From: Pseudorhizobium xiangyangii
GTDB lineage: Bacteria; Pseudomonadota; Alphaproteobacteria; Rhizobiales; Rhizobiaceae
Reading direction: 5' to 3'
Assembly (NCBI RefSeq): GCF_020531965.1
Contig: NZ_JAJAWH010000005.1
Coordinates: 167,104-231,103 of the forward strand
Length of the DNA: 64,000 bases
Both the position numbers and the translations under genes were made by a program. This document shows, piece by piece, positions 8,509-15,427 of this stretch (its first letter is position 1; each line of letters begins with the position of its first letter). The notes under the pieces are model-generated. The model was not told the origin of the DNA. It saw nothing but the letters and a program-made list of their open reading frames with translations, and did not search any database.

Positions 8509-8835
8509 ATGAGCATTTCAGCAATGATGGGGAATTCCCTTTCCGGCATGCAGGCAGCCGCCAAAGGCGCGCACGCCACCGCCAGCAACATCGCCAATGC
8601 TTCGACGCCGGGCTATGACCGTCTGGCGACCCGCTCGACATCCCTCTTCGGCGGCGGCGTTTCCGCTTCCGCCGCGCCTTCGGGAGCGCCCACATCCTCC
8701 GAAACCTCCAATGTCGACATGGCGAGCGAGACGCTTGACCTCGTCTCGACCGCAACCGCCTTCAAGGCCAATGCCGCGGTATTCGAGACCGGCGCCGAGC
8801 TCTGGGATATCTTGAAGCTCGTCGTCCGCGACTGA
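8509..8835 (+). CDS. FlgB/FlgC-like flagellar rod-motif protein, stand-alone
   Basis: This 108-residue protein begins MSISAMMGNSLSGMQAAAKG, with GAHATASNIANASTPGYDR at about 20-38. That is the N-terminal signature of flagellar rod/hook proteins (NIANxxTPGY). The C-terminus LDLVSTATAFKANAAVFETG matches the C-terminal helix motif of the same family. The middle domain of true rod proteins is reduced to a Ser/Ala-rich linker (about 45-70). No other flagellar gene is nearby. It may be a minimal rod-like protein or an exported relic. A GAGGGG ribosome site precedes the start. Confidence 0.8.
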   Translation: MSISAMMGNSLSGMQAAAKGAHATASNIANASTPGYDRLATRSTSLFGGGVSASAAPSGAPTSSETSNVDMASETLDLVSTATAFKANAAVFETGAELWDILKLVVRD

Positions 8836-8978
8836 CTTTTCAGACCTCAAGCCCACAAGCCGCGACCGTCATCACGAGGGTGAGAAATGCCCTGCGTCGC
8901 TGATCGCGGCTGATCAGCACGCCCTTCTTCCACTGCAACGGAACCCATCTGCGTGGCGCTACTTCCGCCGCTGGTCGT

Positions 8979-10157
8979 TCAGCGCCTGAGAGATGCCATT
9001 GCAACCGCCAAGGTGACGGTGAGCATCAAACCGGTGACGACGATCAACGCCATCGACAGAGAAACCACGGTCAGCACCGCACTTGCAAAGATGACACCCA
9101 CCGCGTTTGCGGTGCGCAGCAGGGCGAACACTTCCGGTCGTCGATGCGCAGGAGCAAGCGTGTCGAGGACAAGTGAGTAATGCGTGCCCAAAGGTGCCAG
9201 AACTGAACCTATCAGCACAGCTCCGACAACAGTCATGGTGATGGAGTGATCGAGCGCAGCAAGGGCTGCTCCCACGGTCATGATGGAGAGCTGGACGAGC
9301 ACGGCCTTCCGCGTTGCCATGCGGTTCCGCACACTGATCCATATGCCGCCCGCTACCGAGGCCAGACACAGGGGAACGGTGAACAGGATTGCCAGAACGG
9401 GCTCATAACCGAAGTTCAGCGCCAGCGCGACGGCGCCGATCTCGATGGCCGCAACAGCGGCGCCACCTGCGGCTGCACACGCAAGCCACAACAGGATGGC
9501 CGGGCTAAGGACCGAGCCGCCCGTATGGTGTACGTCCTCAATGTGGATCGAGGCCGCACTTGGGACCAGCAAGGCCGGCACTGCACCAAGGACGGTGAGC
9601 GCCAGGAGCGCGGCGATGGGCGAGACGATGCTCAGACCCGACGCGGCCACCGGAGCCAACACGAAGGTCACCTCGTTGAGCGTGGCCGATATGCCGAGCG
9701 CTCGCGGCAACTTCGAAGCCGGCGCAAACTGGTTGAGAACGGAGCGAAGATACCCATAAGCCGCGCCGTTGACCGAGCCTGCGATCGCCGCACACAAAAT
9801 GAGCGATATGAACGATACTTCGTATGTTGCGCACAGCACAATTGAAGCGAGCGCCAGGGTGCGAAAGGTGACCAGCAGCTTCAACACGGTCGCCGAAGGC
9901 AGGTTCCTGCCCAGCCGGGTTAGCGGGATGGCGCCGACCACTTGGGCAAGGGTCATTGCGAGGATCATGGCAGCGCCGCCACTGGTTTCGCCAGTCAGGC
10001 TGAGGGCAACCAGTGAAAATGCGACAGGCCCCGCTGCCTGCGGGACGCTTAACGTGGCGGAGGACAGGAACCAGCGAAGCAGCGGCCATCGACTGGCTGA
10101 CCCATTGGCCGACCGGACATCGGAGCCGCGAGCAAGGGCGTCGTGATCGCTGGTCAT
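8979..10157 (-). CDS. MFS transporter, probable drug/efflux permease
   Basis: This is an inner-membrane major-facilitator protein of 392 residues with about 12 hydrophobic segments. Charged loop elements such as TRLGRNLPSATVLK and ISVRNRMATRKAVL fall where the conserved loops 2-3 and 8-9 are expected. The substrate is unknown. The start at 10157 overlaps the stop of the PACE gene by 4 bp (ATGA), preferred over an upstream GTG-type extension that would read through a Gly-Pro tandem repeat. Pairing with a PACE protein suggests export of toxic small molecules. Confidence 0.85.
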   Translation of the reverse strand: MTSDHDALARGSDVRSANGSASRWPLLRWFLSSATLSVPQAAGPVAFSLVALSLTGETSGGAAMILAMTLAQVVGAIPLTRLGRNLPSATVLKLLVTFRTLALASIVLCATYEVSFISLILCAAIAGSVNGAAYGYLRSVLNQFAPASKLPRALGISATLNEVTFVLAPVAASGLSIVSPIAALLALTVLGAVPALLVPSAASIHIEDVHHTGGSVLSPAILLWLACAAAGGAAVAAIEIGAVALALNFGYEPVLAILFTVPLCLASVAGGIWISVRNRMATRKAVLVQLSIMTVGAALAALDHSITMTVVGAVLIGSVLAPLGTHYSLVLDTLAPAHRRPEVFALLRTANAVGVIFASAVLTVVSLSMALIVVTGLMLTVTLAVAMASLRR

Positions 10158-10618
10158 TGCGTTCCCTGGGGTTGGCCCTGGAGTTGGCCCTGGGATTGGG
10201 GCTTCCACTCGGCGAGCGGAAAGATGCGGTCATAGGCCCAGTTGAAGCCGAATGCGTAGAACATGTAGAACAGCGCAAAAGACAGGTCCATCACGAACGC
10301 CTGCCAGAGCGAGACGCCGAGATACCAGGCAATGAACGGCATGAGCACAACCAGCAGGCCGACCTCGAACAGGATCGCGTGACAGACACGTGCCAAACCG
10401 CTTTTCTCGGTTGTGCCGGCAGTCCGCTGCAAAAACAGGTCGAACACGTAATTGTAGACGAAATTCCACGCAGTCGCGATGGTGGCACTCACGATGCCGA
10501 CCATGCCGATGTCATGCAGTGGCATGTGGAAGACCCACGCCCCGAGCGGTACGACCAACAGGAGGCCGATGATCTCGAAGCTGATGGCGTGACGGATACG
10601 GTCGCCAACGATACGCAT
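10154..10618 (-). CDS. PACE-family efflux transporter (bacterial transmembrane pair protein)
   Basis: The 154-residue protein has four membrane segments arranged as two tandem repeats, each starting with a similar block: RIRHAISFEIIGLLLVVPLG near residue 7 and RVCHAILFEVGLLVVLMP near residue 77. This is the internal duplication of the PACE (AceI-type) family, proton-driven exporters of biocides such as chlorhexidine and of short diamines. The H-x-x-x-F-E core is kept in both halves. The C-terminal tail is an unusual Gln-Gly repeat encoded by a 12-bp tandem repeat. A strong GGAGGT ribosome site precedes the ATG at 10618. Confidence 0.87.
   Translation of the reverse strand: MRIVGDRIRHAISFEIIGLLLVVPLGAWVFHMPLHDIGMVGIVSATIATAWNFVYNYVFDLFLQRTAGTTEKSGLARVCHAILFEVGLLVVLMPFIAWYLGVSLWQAFVMDLSFALFYMFYAFGFNWAYDRIFPLAEWKPQSQGQLQGQPQGTQ
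10164..10199 (-). repeat. Three 12-bp tandem repeats at the 3' end of the PACE gene
   Basis: The plus strand shows CCCTGGGGTTGG, CCCTGGAGTTGG and CCCTGGGATTGG in direct succession (10164-10199). They encode the Gln-Gly-rich C-terminus of the PACE protein and end 7 bp before the MFS start codon. The unit is a multiple of 3, so copy-number changes would stay in frame. Confidence 0.85.
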
Positions 10619-10632
10619 TCTACCTCCAACGT

Positions 10633-10668
10633 ACTCGGGTCGTCCCGAGTGACTTACCCGACAAGGGT
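10633..10668 (-). promoter_or_regulatory. Operator-like dyads in the PACE gene leader
   Basis: A perfect dyad, ACTCGGG-tcgt-CCCGAGT (10633-10650), lies between the predicted promoter and the start codon of the PACE gene. A weaker dyad, ACCC-gacaa-GGGT (10656-10668), sits about two helical turns away, centre to centre near 20 bp. The placement suits a repressor binding just downstream of the transcription start, but no regulator gene is adjacent. As RNA, the first dyad would also form a stem upstream of the GGAGGT ribosome site. Confidence 0.55.
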
Positions 10669-10694
10669 GGAGGTCGTCCCCGCTTCACGCGGCC

Positions 10695-10723
10695 AACATA
10701 TAAGCCGACCGGGGCGATTGCAA
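10695..10723 (-). promoter_or_regulatory. Predicted sigma-70 promoter of the PACE-MFS genes
   Basis: On the minus strand, -35 TTGCAA (10718-10723) and -10 TATGTT (10695-10700) are separated by exactly 17 bp. Transcription would start near 10688, upstream of the two dyads. Confidence 0.6.
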
Positions 10724-10766
10724 TGGACTGCCAGCCCTTCGCAAGCGACGGTCTTTGTGCGGGCCT

Positions 10767-11579
10767 TCATCCCTTCCTTGGATTGGGCCAGTTGTGGGTC
10801 TCATCCGTCGCATCCCGGCACCAGCGATAGAAGGCATCATAAAGCGTCATACCTGCATCCAACTGCTCGATATCATCGTTGAACATGCGGGAAAGACCGA
10901 GCGACGCCGCGAGGAGACCGGGCACTTCCGGAGCAAGATCTGGCCTTGCGGTATCGGCTCCTCGAACAATTCTTGCCAGATGAAGCATCGGTTCTGTTTT
11001 CAGACCGAATTCCTCGACCATGACGTCGAAGGTGCACAGTTCACCGCGATGGCTCCAATAGACGTCCTCTATGTCGAAAGGCGTCGCATTGAAGCGATCT
11101 CCAACCAGCGCCACCTCGGTTGCGGGGACGAACAGAAAGACCGCAGTGGGATCGACGAAGCGGCGGATCAGCCAAGGGCAGGCGATACGGTCGATCTTCG
11201 GCCGCGCTCGGGTCACCCAGACCGTGCGGCCTTTGGAGTCCCGAGGAGGAACCTTGTCTGCGGGAACGAGCATTCCCTGACTGTCACGCCAGGCTTCAAA
11301 GCCACCTTCCAGAACCTCGGCTTCTTTTCCCATCGCCCGGAGGTGAGCCGCAACGCCATGACTCAGTTTCTGTCCCTTCTGACAGAAGACGATAGCGGGA
11401 CTCGATGTTTCAGGACCCCATTCGGTAACGTTACCAAAGTCCCGGCGGATCGATCCCGGTATCAGCCGGGGATCGCTTCCAAAATCCTCCTTGTTCCGCA
11501 CGTCGATGATCGCGGGCTGTTTCGGACTGCCAATAATGCGGGCGAGTTTGTCAGGTGTGATTTCAAGATATGATGGCAT
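10767..11579 (-). CDS. Rhodanese-ChrB domain fusion protein
   Basis: This 270-residue protein has two domains. Residues 5-110 form a rhodanese domain (AIIDVRNKEDF, GSIRRDFGN, active-site loop IVFCQKGQKLSHG with C66). Residues about 120-265 form a ChrB C-terminal domain (RARPKIDRIACPWLIRRF, FDIEDVYWSHRGELCTFD). ChrB domains are known from chromate-resistance operons, yet chromate transporter ChrA is absent here. A thiol/sulfur-linked detoxification role is inference. A GGAGGG ribosome site precedes the ATG. The PACE and MFS genes follow on the same strand but seem to have their own promoter. Confidence 0.85.
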   Translation of the reverse strand: MPSYLEITPDKLARIIGSPKQPAIIDVRNKEDFGSDPRLIPGSIRRDFGNVTEWGPETSSPAIVFCQKGQKLSHGVAAHLRAMGKEAEVLEGGFEAWRDSQGMLVPADKVPPRDSKGRTVWVTRARPKIDRIACPWLIRRFVDPTAVFLFVPATEVALVGDRFNATPFDIEDVYWSHRGELCTFDVMVEEFGLKTEPMLHLARIVRGADTARPDLAPEVPGLLAASLGLSRMFNDDIEQLDAGMTLYDAFYRWCRDATDETHNWPNPRKG

Positions 11580-11950
11580 GACGCGTCCCTCCGTTTGCTC
11601 GGGTTCAAAGGACGCGATTCTTCGGCCGGAGCCTCGTGGGGTGATCGCAACCCCATAGCCACAGTTTTTGCCTCAGCCATCATGTTGTCAAGCGCCTGAA
11701 GAGCAGGCCTGTGCCTTGTCACGCCAGCATTGCTTCCGCCGCCATCCCAAGCGAAGACAACACTAGCCAAGGGTTCTCGATAAGTATTCCGGGAGCCTTG
11801 ACCACATGCTAGGTCTTGTCGGCAATCGGCACGGGGCTGCGAAGGACTCGCATATGCCTCACCGCCTCCCCGGCCCTTCGCTTGGGCTCAGGGCGTTCGA
11901 CGCTCAAAACGCTCCACTGGAGCGTTTTGCCGGGCTGTGCCCGTCGCATC
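11580..11950. other. Gene-free stretch between the rhodanese-ChrB gene and fpr
   Basis: This 371-bp gap holds no supported gene. A perfect minus-strand TTGACA (11686-11691) could be the -35 of the rhodanese-ChrB promoter, but its partner 17 bp away (AAAACT, 11663-11668) is a poor -10. The region 11820-11930 contains inverted-repeat material ending in the fpr terminator. Confidence 0.4.
11905..11929 (-). terminator. Terminator downstream of fpr
   Basis: This is a perfect 25-bp palindrome with a single central base: CAAAACGCTCCA (11905-11916), C, TGGAGCGTTTTG (11918-11929). It lies 21 bp after the fpr stop. The AAAA/TTTT flanks make it usable in both directions. Confidence 0.75.
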
Positions 11951-12778
11951 TCACCCAACGAACGCCCGTTCGATGACGAATTCGGCCGGCTTGCTGTTGG
12001 CACCTTCGGTCAGGCCGGCATTCTCGAGCCGTTCCTTGGTGTCCTTCAGCATCGCCGTGGAGCCGCAGATCATGCCGCGGTCCACCGCCGGGTCGAGCGG
12101 CGGCACGCCGAGATCGGCAAACAGCTTGCCGTTGTCGATCAGGTCGGTGATGCGGCCCTGGTAGGCGTATTCCTCGCGGGTGACGGTCGGATAATGCTTC
12201 AGCTTGTCCCCGACGATCTCGGCCAGGAACTCGTGGTTCCTGATCTCTTCCATCAGGTCGAAGCCGTATTTCAGCTCGGCGATCTCACGGCAGGTATGGG
12301 TGAGGATGACCTCGTCGAACTTCTCGTAGGTCTCCGGGTCGCGGATCAGGCTGGCAAAGGGCGCAATGCCCGTGCCGGTCGAAAACATGTAGAGGCGCTT
12401 GCCCGGGGTCAGCGCATCAAGCACCAGCGTTCCGGTCGGCTTCTTGCGCATCAGCACCGTGTCGCCGGGCTTTATCTTCTGCAGGTGCGAGGTGAGCGGC
12501 CCGTCCGGCACCTTGATCGAGAAGAATTCCAGTTCCTCGTCCCAGGACGGGCTGGCGATCGAATAGGCGCGGTAGACCGGCTTGTCGCCGACCATCAGGC
12601 CGATCATCGCGAACTCGCCGGAGCGAAAGCGGAAGCCTGCCGGCCGCGTCATGCGAAAGCGGAACATGTGGTCGGTGTAATGCTCAACGGCAAGCACCGT
12701 CTCGGCATAAACACCGTCCGGCACCTTTGCCGCGGCTGGCTGGGCAACGAATTCGTCCGTCTTTGCTGGAGCGTTCAT
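11951..12778 (-). CDS. fpr: Ferredoxin--NADP(+) reductase
   Basis: This FAD enzyme transfers electrons between NADPH and ferredoxin/flavodoxin. The 275-residue product has the FAD-binding motif YRAYSIASPSWDEE, the NADP-site motif MFSTGTGIAPFASLIRDP and a C-terminal ERAFVG typical of bacterial Fpr. The start at 12778 (MNAPAKTDEF) is preferred; the frame remains open to 12841, but that extension does not look like the family and ribosome sites are weak. It lies downstream of the sulfite-reductase cluster on the same strand, so it could supply electrons to the CysI-type enzyme, which lacks a dedicated flavoprotein here. Confidence 0.9.
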   Translation of the reverse strand: MNAPAKTDEFVAQPAAAKVPDGVYAETVLAVEHYTDHMFRFRMTRPAGFRFRSGEFAMIGLMVGDKPVYRAYSIASPSWDEELEFFSIKVPDGPLTSHLQKIKPGDTVLMRKKPTGTLVLDALTPGKRLYMFSTGTGIAPFASLIRDPETYEKFDEVILTHTCREIAELKYGFDLMEEIRNHEFLAEIVGDKLKHYPTVTREEYAYQGRITDLIDNGKLFADLGVPPLDPAVDRGMICGSTAMLKDTKERLENAGLTEGANSKPAEFVIERAFVG

Positions 12779-12911
12779 GCTGGTCGCGTCTCGCTTGATC
12801 CTGGTGTCTGCTGGAGCGAAATATACTATCCGCTCCCGCATTTGAAGGCATCCGCGTTCTTATGCCGCGGATCGCCCAGAAAATATGTGCAGGGAACTCC
12901 GCTTTTATCCG

Positions 12912-13421
12912 TCAGGAAGCGACGGTGCGGCGGCGCCAGCTATAGGCAGGCCCCTCATCCGCAGGCCGGGCGGTAGGCTGGTAGTGGACGGCGATCCCCG
13001 GCAGCCGGCCTTCCGAGAGCCTGCGGAGCGCGGTCTCATTGGTGACGGCAAAGCTGTCCACCCCGACCCGCAGCATCAGCGGAATCTGGTCGATCAGCAC
13101 GTCGCCGACGGCGCGCAACTCGTTCTTGTAGGCCAGCCGGTCGCGCAACAGCGAGGCATGACTGAAGGCCCGGCCGTCGTTGAATGCCGGGAATTCCACC
13201 GCCACGATCTCGAGGCGATAGAGATAGGGTTCGAGACGCCGCACGTCGTCGCCCGGCTTGATCAGCACGCCCAGCCCGACATCGTTGCTGGCATCCGCCT
13301 TCTCGATCAGCGCGTCGAGCGACAGAAGCAGCTTCTGCTCGCCGGTTGCCTGGTTCTCCTCGGTCTCGATCACCCACGGATCGTTCTCGACGAAACCGGT
13401 TTCTCTCCAGATCTTGGTCAT
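12912..13421 (-). CDS. DUF934 protein of the sulfite-reductase cluster
   Basis: This 169-residue protein has the DUF934 pattern: a conserved middle segment GVLIKPGDDVRRLEPYLYRL and AVEFPAFNDGRAFSHASLLRDRL. The family is nearly always found next to nitrite/sulfite reductase genes in proteobacteria, and its molecular role is unclear. The start is 13 bp after the cysI stop, behind an AAGGGA ribosome site, so it belongs to the cysG-DUF2849-cysI operon. A role in electron delivery or enzyme assembly is inference. Confidence 0.87.
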   Translation of the reverse strand: MTKIWRETGFVENDPWVIETEENQATGEQKLLLSLDALIEKADASNDVGLGVLIKPGDDVRRLEPYLYRLEIVAVEFPAFNDGRAFSHASLLRDRLAYKNELRAVGDVLIDQIPLMLRVGVDSFAVTNETALRRLSEGRLPGIAVHYQPTARPADEGPAYSWRRRTVAS

Positions 13422-13434
13422 TTCAGCTATCCCT

Positions 13435-15105
13435 TCAGGCCGCTTCCGCCGCCGAACCGTAGAGCGCATCCTTGAAAGGCTGCGGTCCGACGCGGCGATA
13501 GGCATCGAGGAAGATCTCCTCCTTCGACAGGCGAAGGCCAAGATAGGTATCGACGATGGTCTCGATGGCATCCGTCACCTTGGACGGCTCGAAGCCGCGG
13601 CCGATGATCTCGCCGATCGATGTGTTCTCGTCGGCTGAACCACCCAGAGTGATCTGGTAGAGCTCGGCACCCTTCTTCTCCACACCCAGCAGGCCGATAT
13701 GGCCGACATGGTGGTGGCCGCAGGCGTTGATGCAGCCGGAGATCTTGATCTTCAGCTCGCCGATCTCCGCCTGACGCTCCGGATCGCCGAAGCGGGTCGA
13801 GATTTCCTGCGCCACAGGGATCGAACGGGCGTTCGCCAAGGCGCAGTAGTCGAGCCCGGGACAGGCAATCATGTCGGTGATAAGGCCTGCGTTGGCGGTC
13901 TCGAGGCCCTGCACCACCAGCGCCCGGTAGACCGGCTCAAGGTCAGCCAGCGCCACATGCGGCAGCACGACGTTCTGCTCGTGGCTGATGCGGATCTCGT
14001 CGAAGGCATATTCCTCGGCGATGTCGGCGATCGCGTCCATCTGCTCGTCGTTGGCATCGCCGGGAATACCGCCGATAGGCTTGAGCGAGATCGTCACCAT
14101 GCCATAATCGGGATGCTTGTGCGGCTGGACGTTCTGGTCCACCCACCGGGCGAAGCCGGCATCCTGCTTCTTCCAGCCGGCAAGCTGCGCCCAGCCCTCG
14201 GCCCGTTCCGGCAGCGTCGGCGGGGCGAAGTAGCGAGCAATCGCCTGGATGTCGGCATCAGGAAGCCTGAGCTCTGTACCTTTCAGGTGGCCGAATTCTT
14301 CCTCCACCTGGCGCGTCAGTTCCTCGACGCCCGTCTCGTGCACGAGGATCTTGATGCGCGCCTTGTACTTGTTGTCGCGCCGGCCATGGAGGTTGTACAC
14401 GCGGATGATCGCGGTCGTGTAGGACAGGAGATCCTCTTCCGGCAAAAAGTCGCGGATCTTCTTGGCGACCAGCGGCGTACGTCCCTGCCCGCCACCGACA
14501 TAGACCGCAAAGCCCAGTTCACCCTTGTCGTTCTTCTTCAGGTGCAGGCCGATGTCGTGCACCTGGATCGCGGCGCGGTCGCGCTCAGCACCGGTGACGG
14601 CGATCTTGAACTTTCTGGGCAGGAAGGAGAATTCCGGGTGGACCGACGACCACTGGCGCAGGATTTCGGCATAGGGCCGCGGATCGGCAACCTCGTCGGC
14701 GGCAGCGCCGGCGAAATGGTCTGCAGTCACGTTTCTAATGCAGTTGCCGGAAGTCTGCAGCGCGTGCATTTCGACGCTGGCAAGCTCGGCAAGAATGTCC
14801 GGGGTGTCCGACAGCTTTGGCCAGTTGTACTGGATGTTCTGGCGCGTCGTGAAATGGCCGTAGCCGCGGTCGTACTTGCGACCGATATGGGCCAGCATCC
14901 GCATCTGCTTCGAATTCAGCGTGCCGTAGGGAATGGCCACACGCAGCATGTAGGCATGCAGTTGCAGGTAGACGCCATTCATCAAACGCAGCGGCTTGAA
15001 GGCGTCTTCCGCCAGTTCGCCGGAAAGGCGACGCTCCACCTGATCGCGGAACTGCTCCACGCGGCCATGAACAAAAGCGTGGTCGAATTCGTCGTAACGG
15101 TACAT
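13435..15105 (-). CDS. cysI: Nitrite/sulfite reductase hemoprotein (assimilatory sulfite reductase)
   Basis: This 556-residue siroheme/[4Fe-4S] enzyme reduces sulfite to sulfide (or nitrite to ammonia) with six electrons. The four cluster-binding cysteines are visible: C415 and C421 in CPGLDYCALANAR, and C458 and C462 in SGCINACGHHHVGHIG. The operon partners (siroheme synthase, DUF2849, DUF934) point to sulfite as the main substrate. The start MYRYDEFDHAFVHGRV at 15105 is chosen; a longer upstream frame is a shadow of the preceding gene. No CysJ flavoprotein is present, so a ferredoxin-type donor is likely. Confidence 0.94.
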   Translation of the reverse strand: MYRYDEFDHAFVHGRVEQFRDQVERRLSGELAEDAFKPLRLMNGVYLQLHAYMLRVAIPYGTLNSKQMRMLAHIGRKYDRGYGHFTTRQNIQYNWPKLSDTPDILAELASVEMHALQTSGNCIRNVTADHFAGAAADEVADPRPYAEILRQWSSVHPEFSFLPRKFKIAVTGAERDRAAIQVHDIGLHLKKNDKGELGFAVYVGGGQGRTPLVAKKIRDFLPEEDLLSYTTAIIRVYNLHGRRDNKYKARIKILVHETGVEELTRQVEEEFGHLKGTELRLPDADIQAIARYFAPPTLPERAEGWAQLAGWKKQDAGFARWVDQNVQPHKHPDYGMVTISLKPIGGIPGDANDEQMDAIADIAEEYAFDEIRISHEQNVVLPHVALADLEPVYRALVVQGLETANAGLITDMIACPGLDYCALANARSIPVAQEISTRFGDPERQAEIGELKIKISGCINACGHHHVGHIGLLGVEKKGAELYQITLGGSADENTSIGEIIGRGFEPSKVTDAIETIVDTYLGLRLSKEEIFLDAYRRVGPQPFKDALYGSAAEAA

Positions 15106-15112
15106 GACTTCC

Positions 15113-15427
15113 TCAGACTGCGATAAAGGCTGCGTCGGCCGGGCGGTAACCGGTCGCATATTCCATGGTCGGGCCGGCGGCGCGAATACGCTCGCGCAGA
15201 CGGATCGGCCATAGCTGGCCGTTGATTTCCTGCACATCGACAACAGCAACGTCAACCACGCGGTTGGCGGCGAAATCGCGCTTGCCGATCGCTTCGAGCG
15301 CAGCGACGGCTTCTGGATGGCGAGCGACCAGCGCATCCTGCAGGCGTTCCGTCCATTCGCCATTGGCGTTCAGCCAGACGGCGATGCCGTCGCCCAGGCG
15401 GTTGGCGGTCAAAACCTTGTCTGTCAT
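15113..15427 (-). CDS. DUF2849 protein of the sulfite-reductase cluster
   Basis: This 104-residue protein contains the DUF2849 features NRLGDGIAVWLNANGEW and the C-terminal GPTMEYATGYRPADAAFIAV. The family is typically wedged between cysG and cysI in Alphaproteobacteria and its function is unknown. It overlaps the cysG stop by 4 bp (ATGA at 15424-15427) and ends 7 bp before the cysI start, so the three genes are tightly coupled. Confidence 0.88.
   Translation of the reverse strand: MTDKVLTANRLGDGIAVWLNANGEWTERLQDALVARHPEAVAALEAIGKRDFAANRVVDVAVVDVQEINGQLWPIRLRERIRAAGPTMEYATGYRPADAAFIAV

Noticed and set aside
10158-10208. N-terminal extension of the MFS protein through Gly-Pro repeats
   Set aside because: It reads the PACE gene's tandem repeat in another frame; the ATGA overlap at 10154-10157 is the natural start.
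13699-15126. 475-residue open frame antisense to cysI
   Set aside because: Explained by the sulfite reductase gene on the other strand; composition is Asp/Arg/Leu-rich with no domain.
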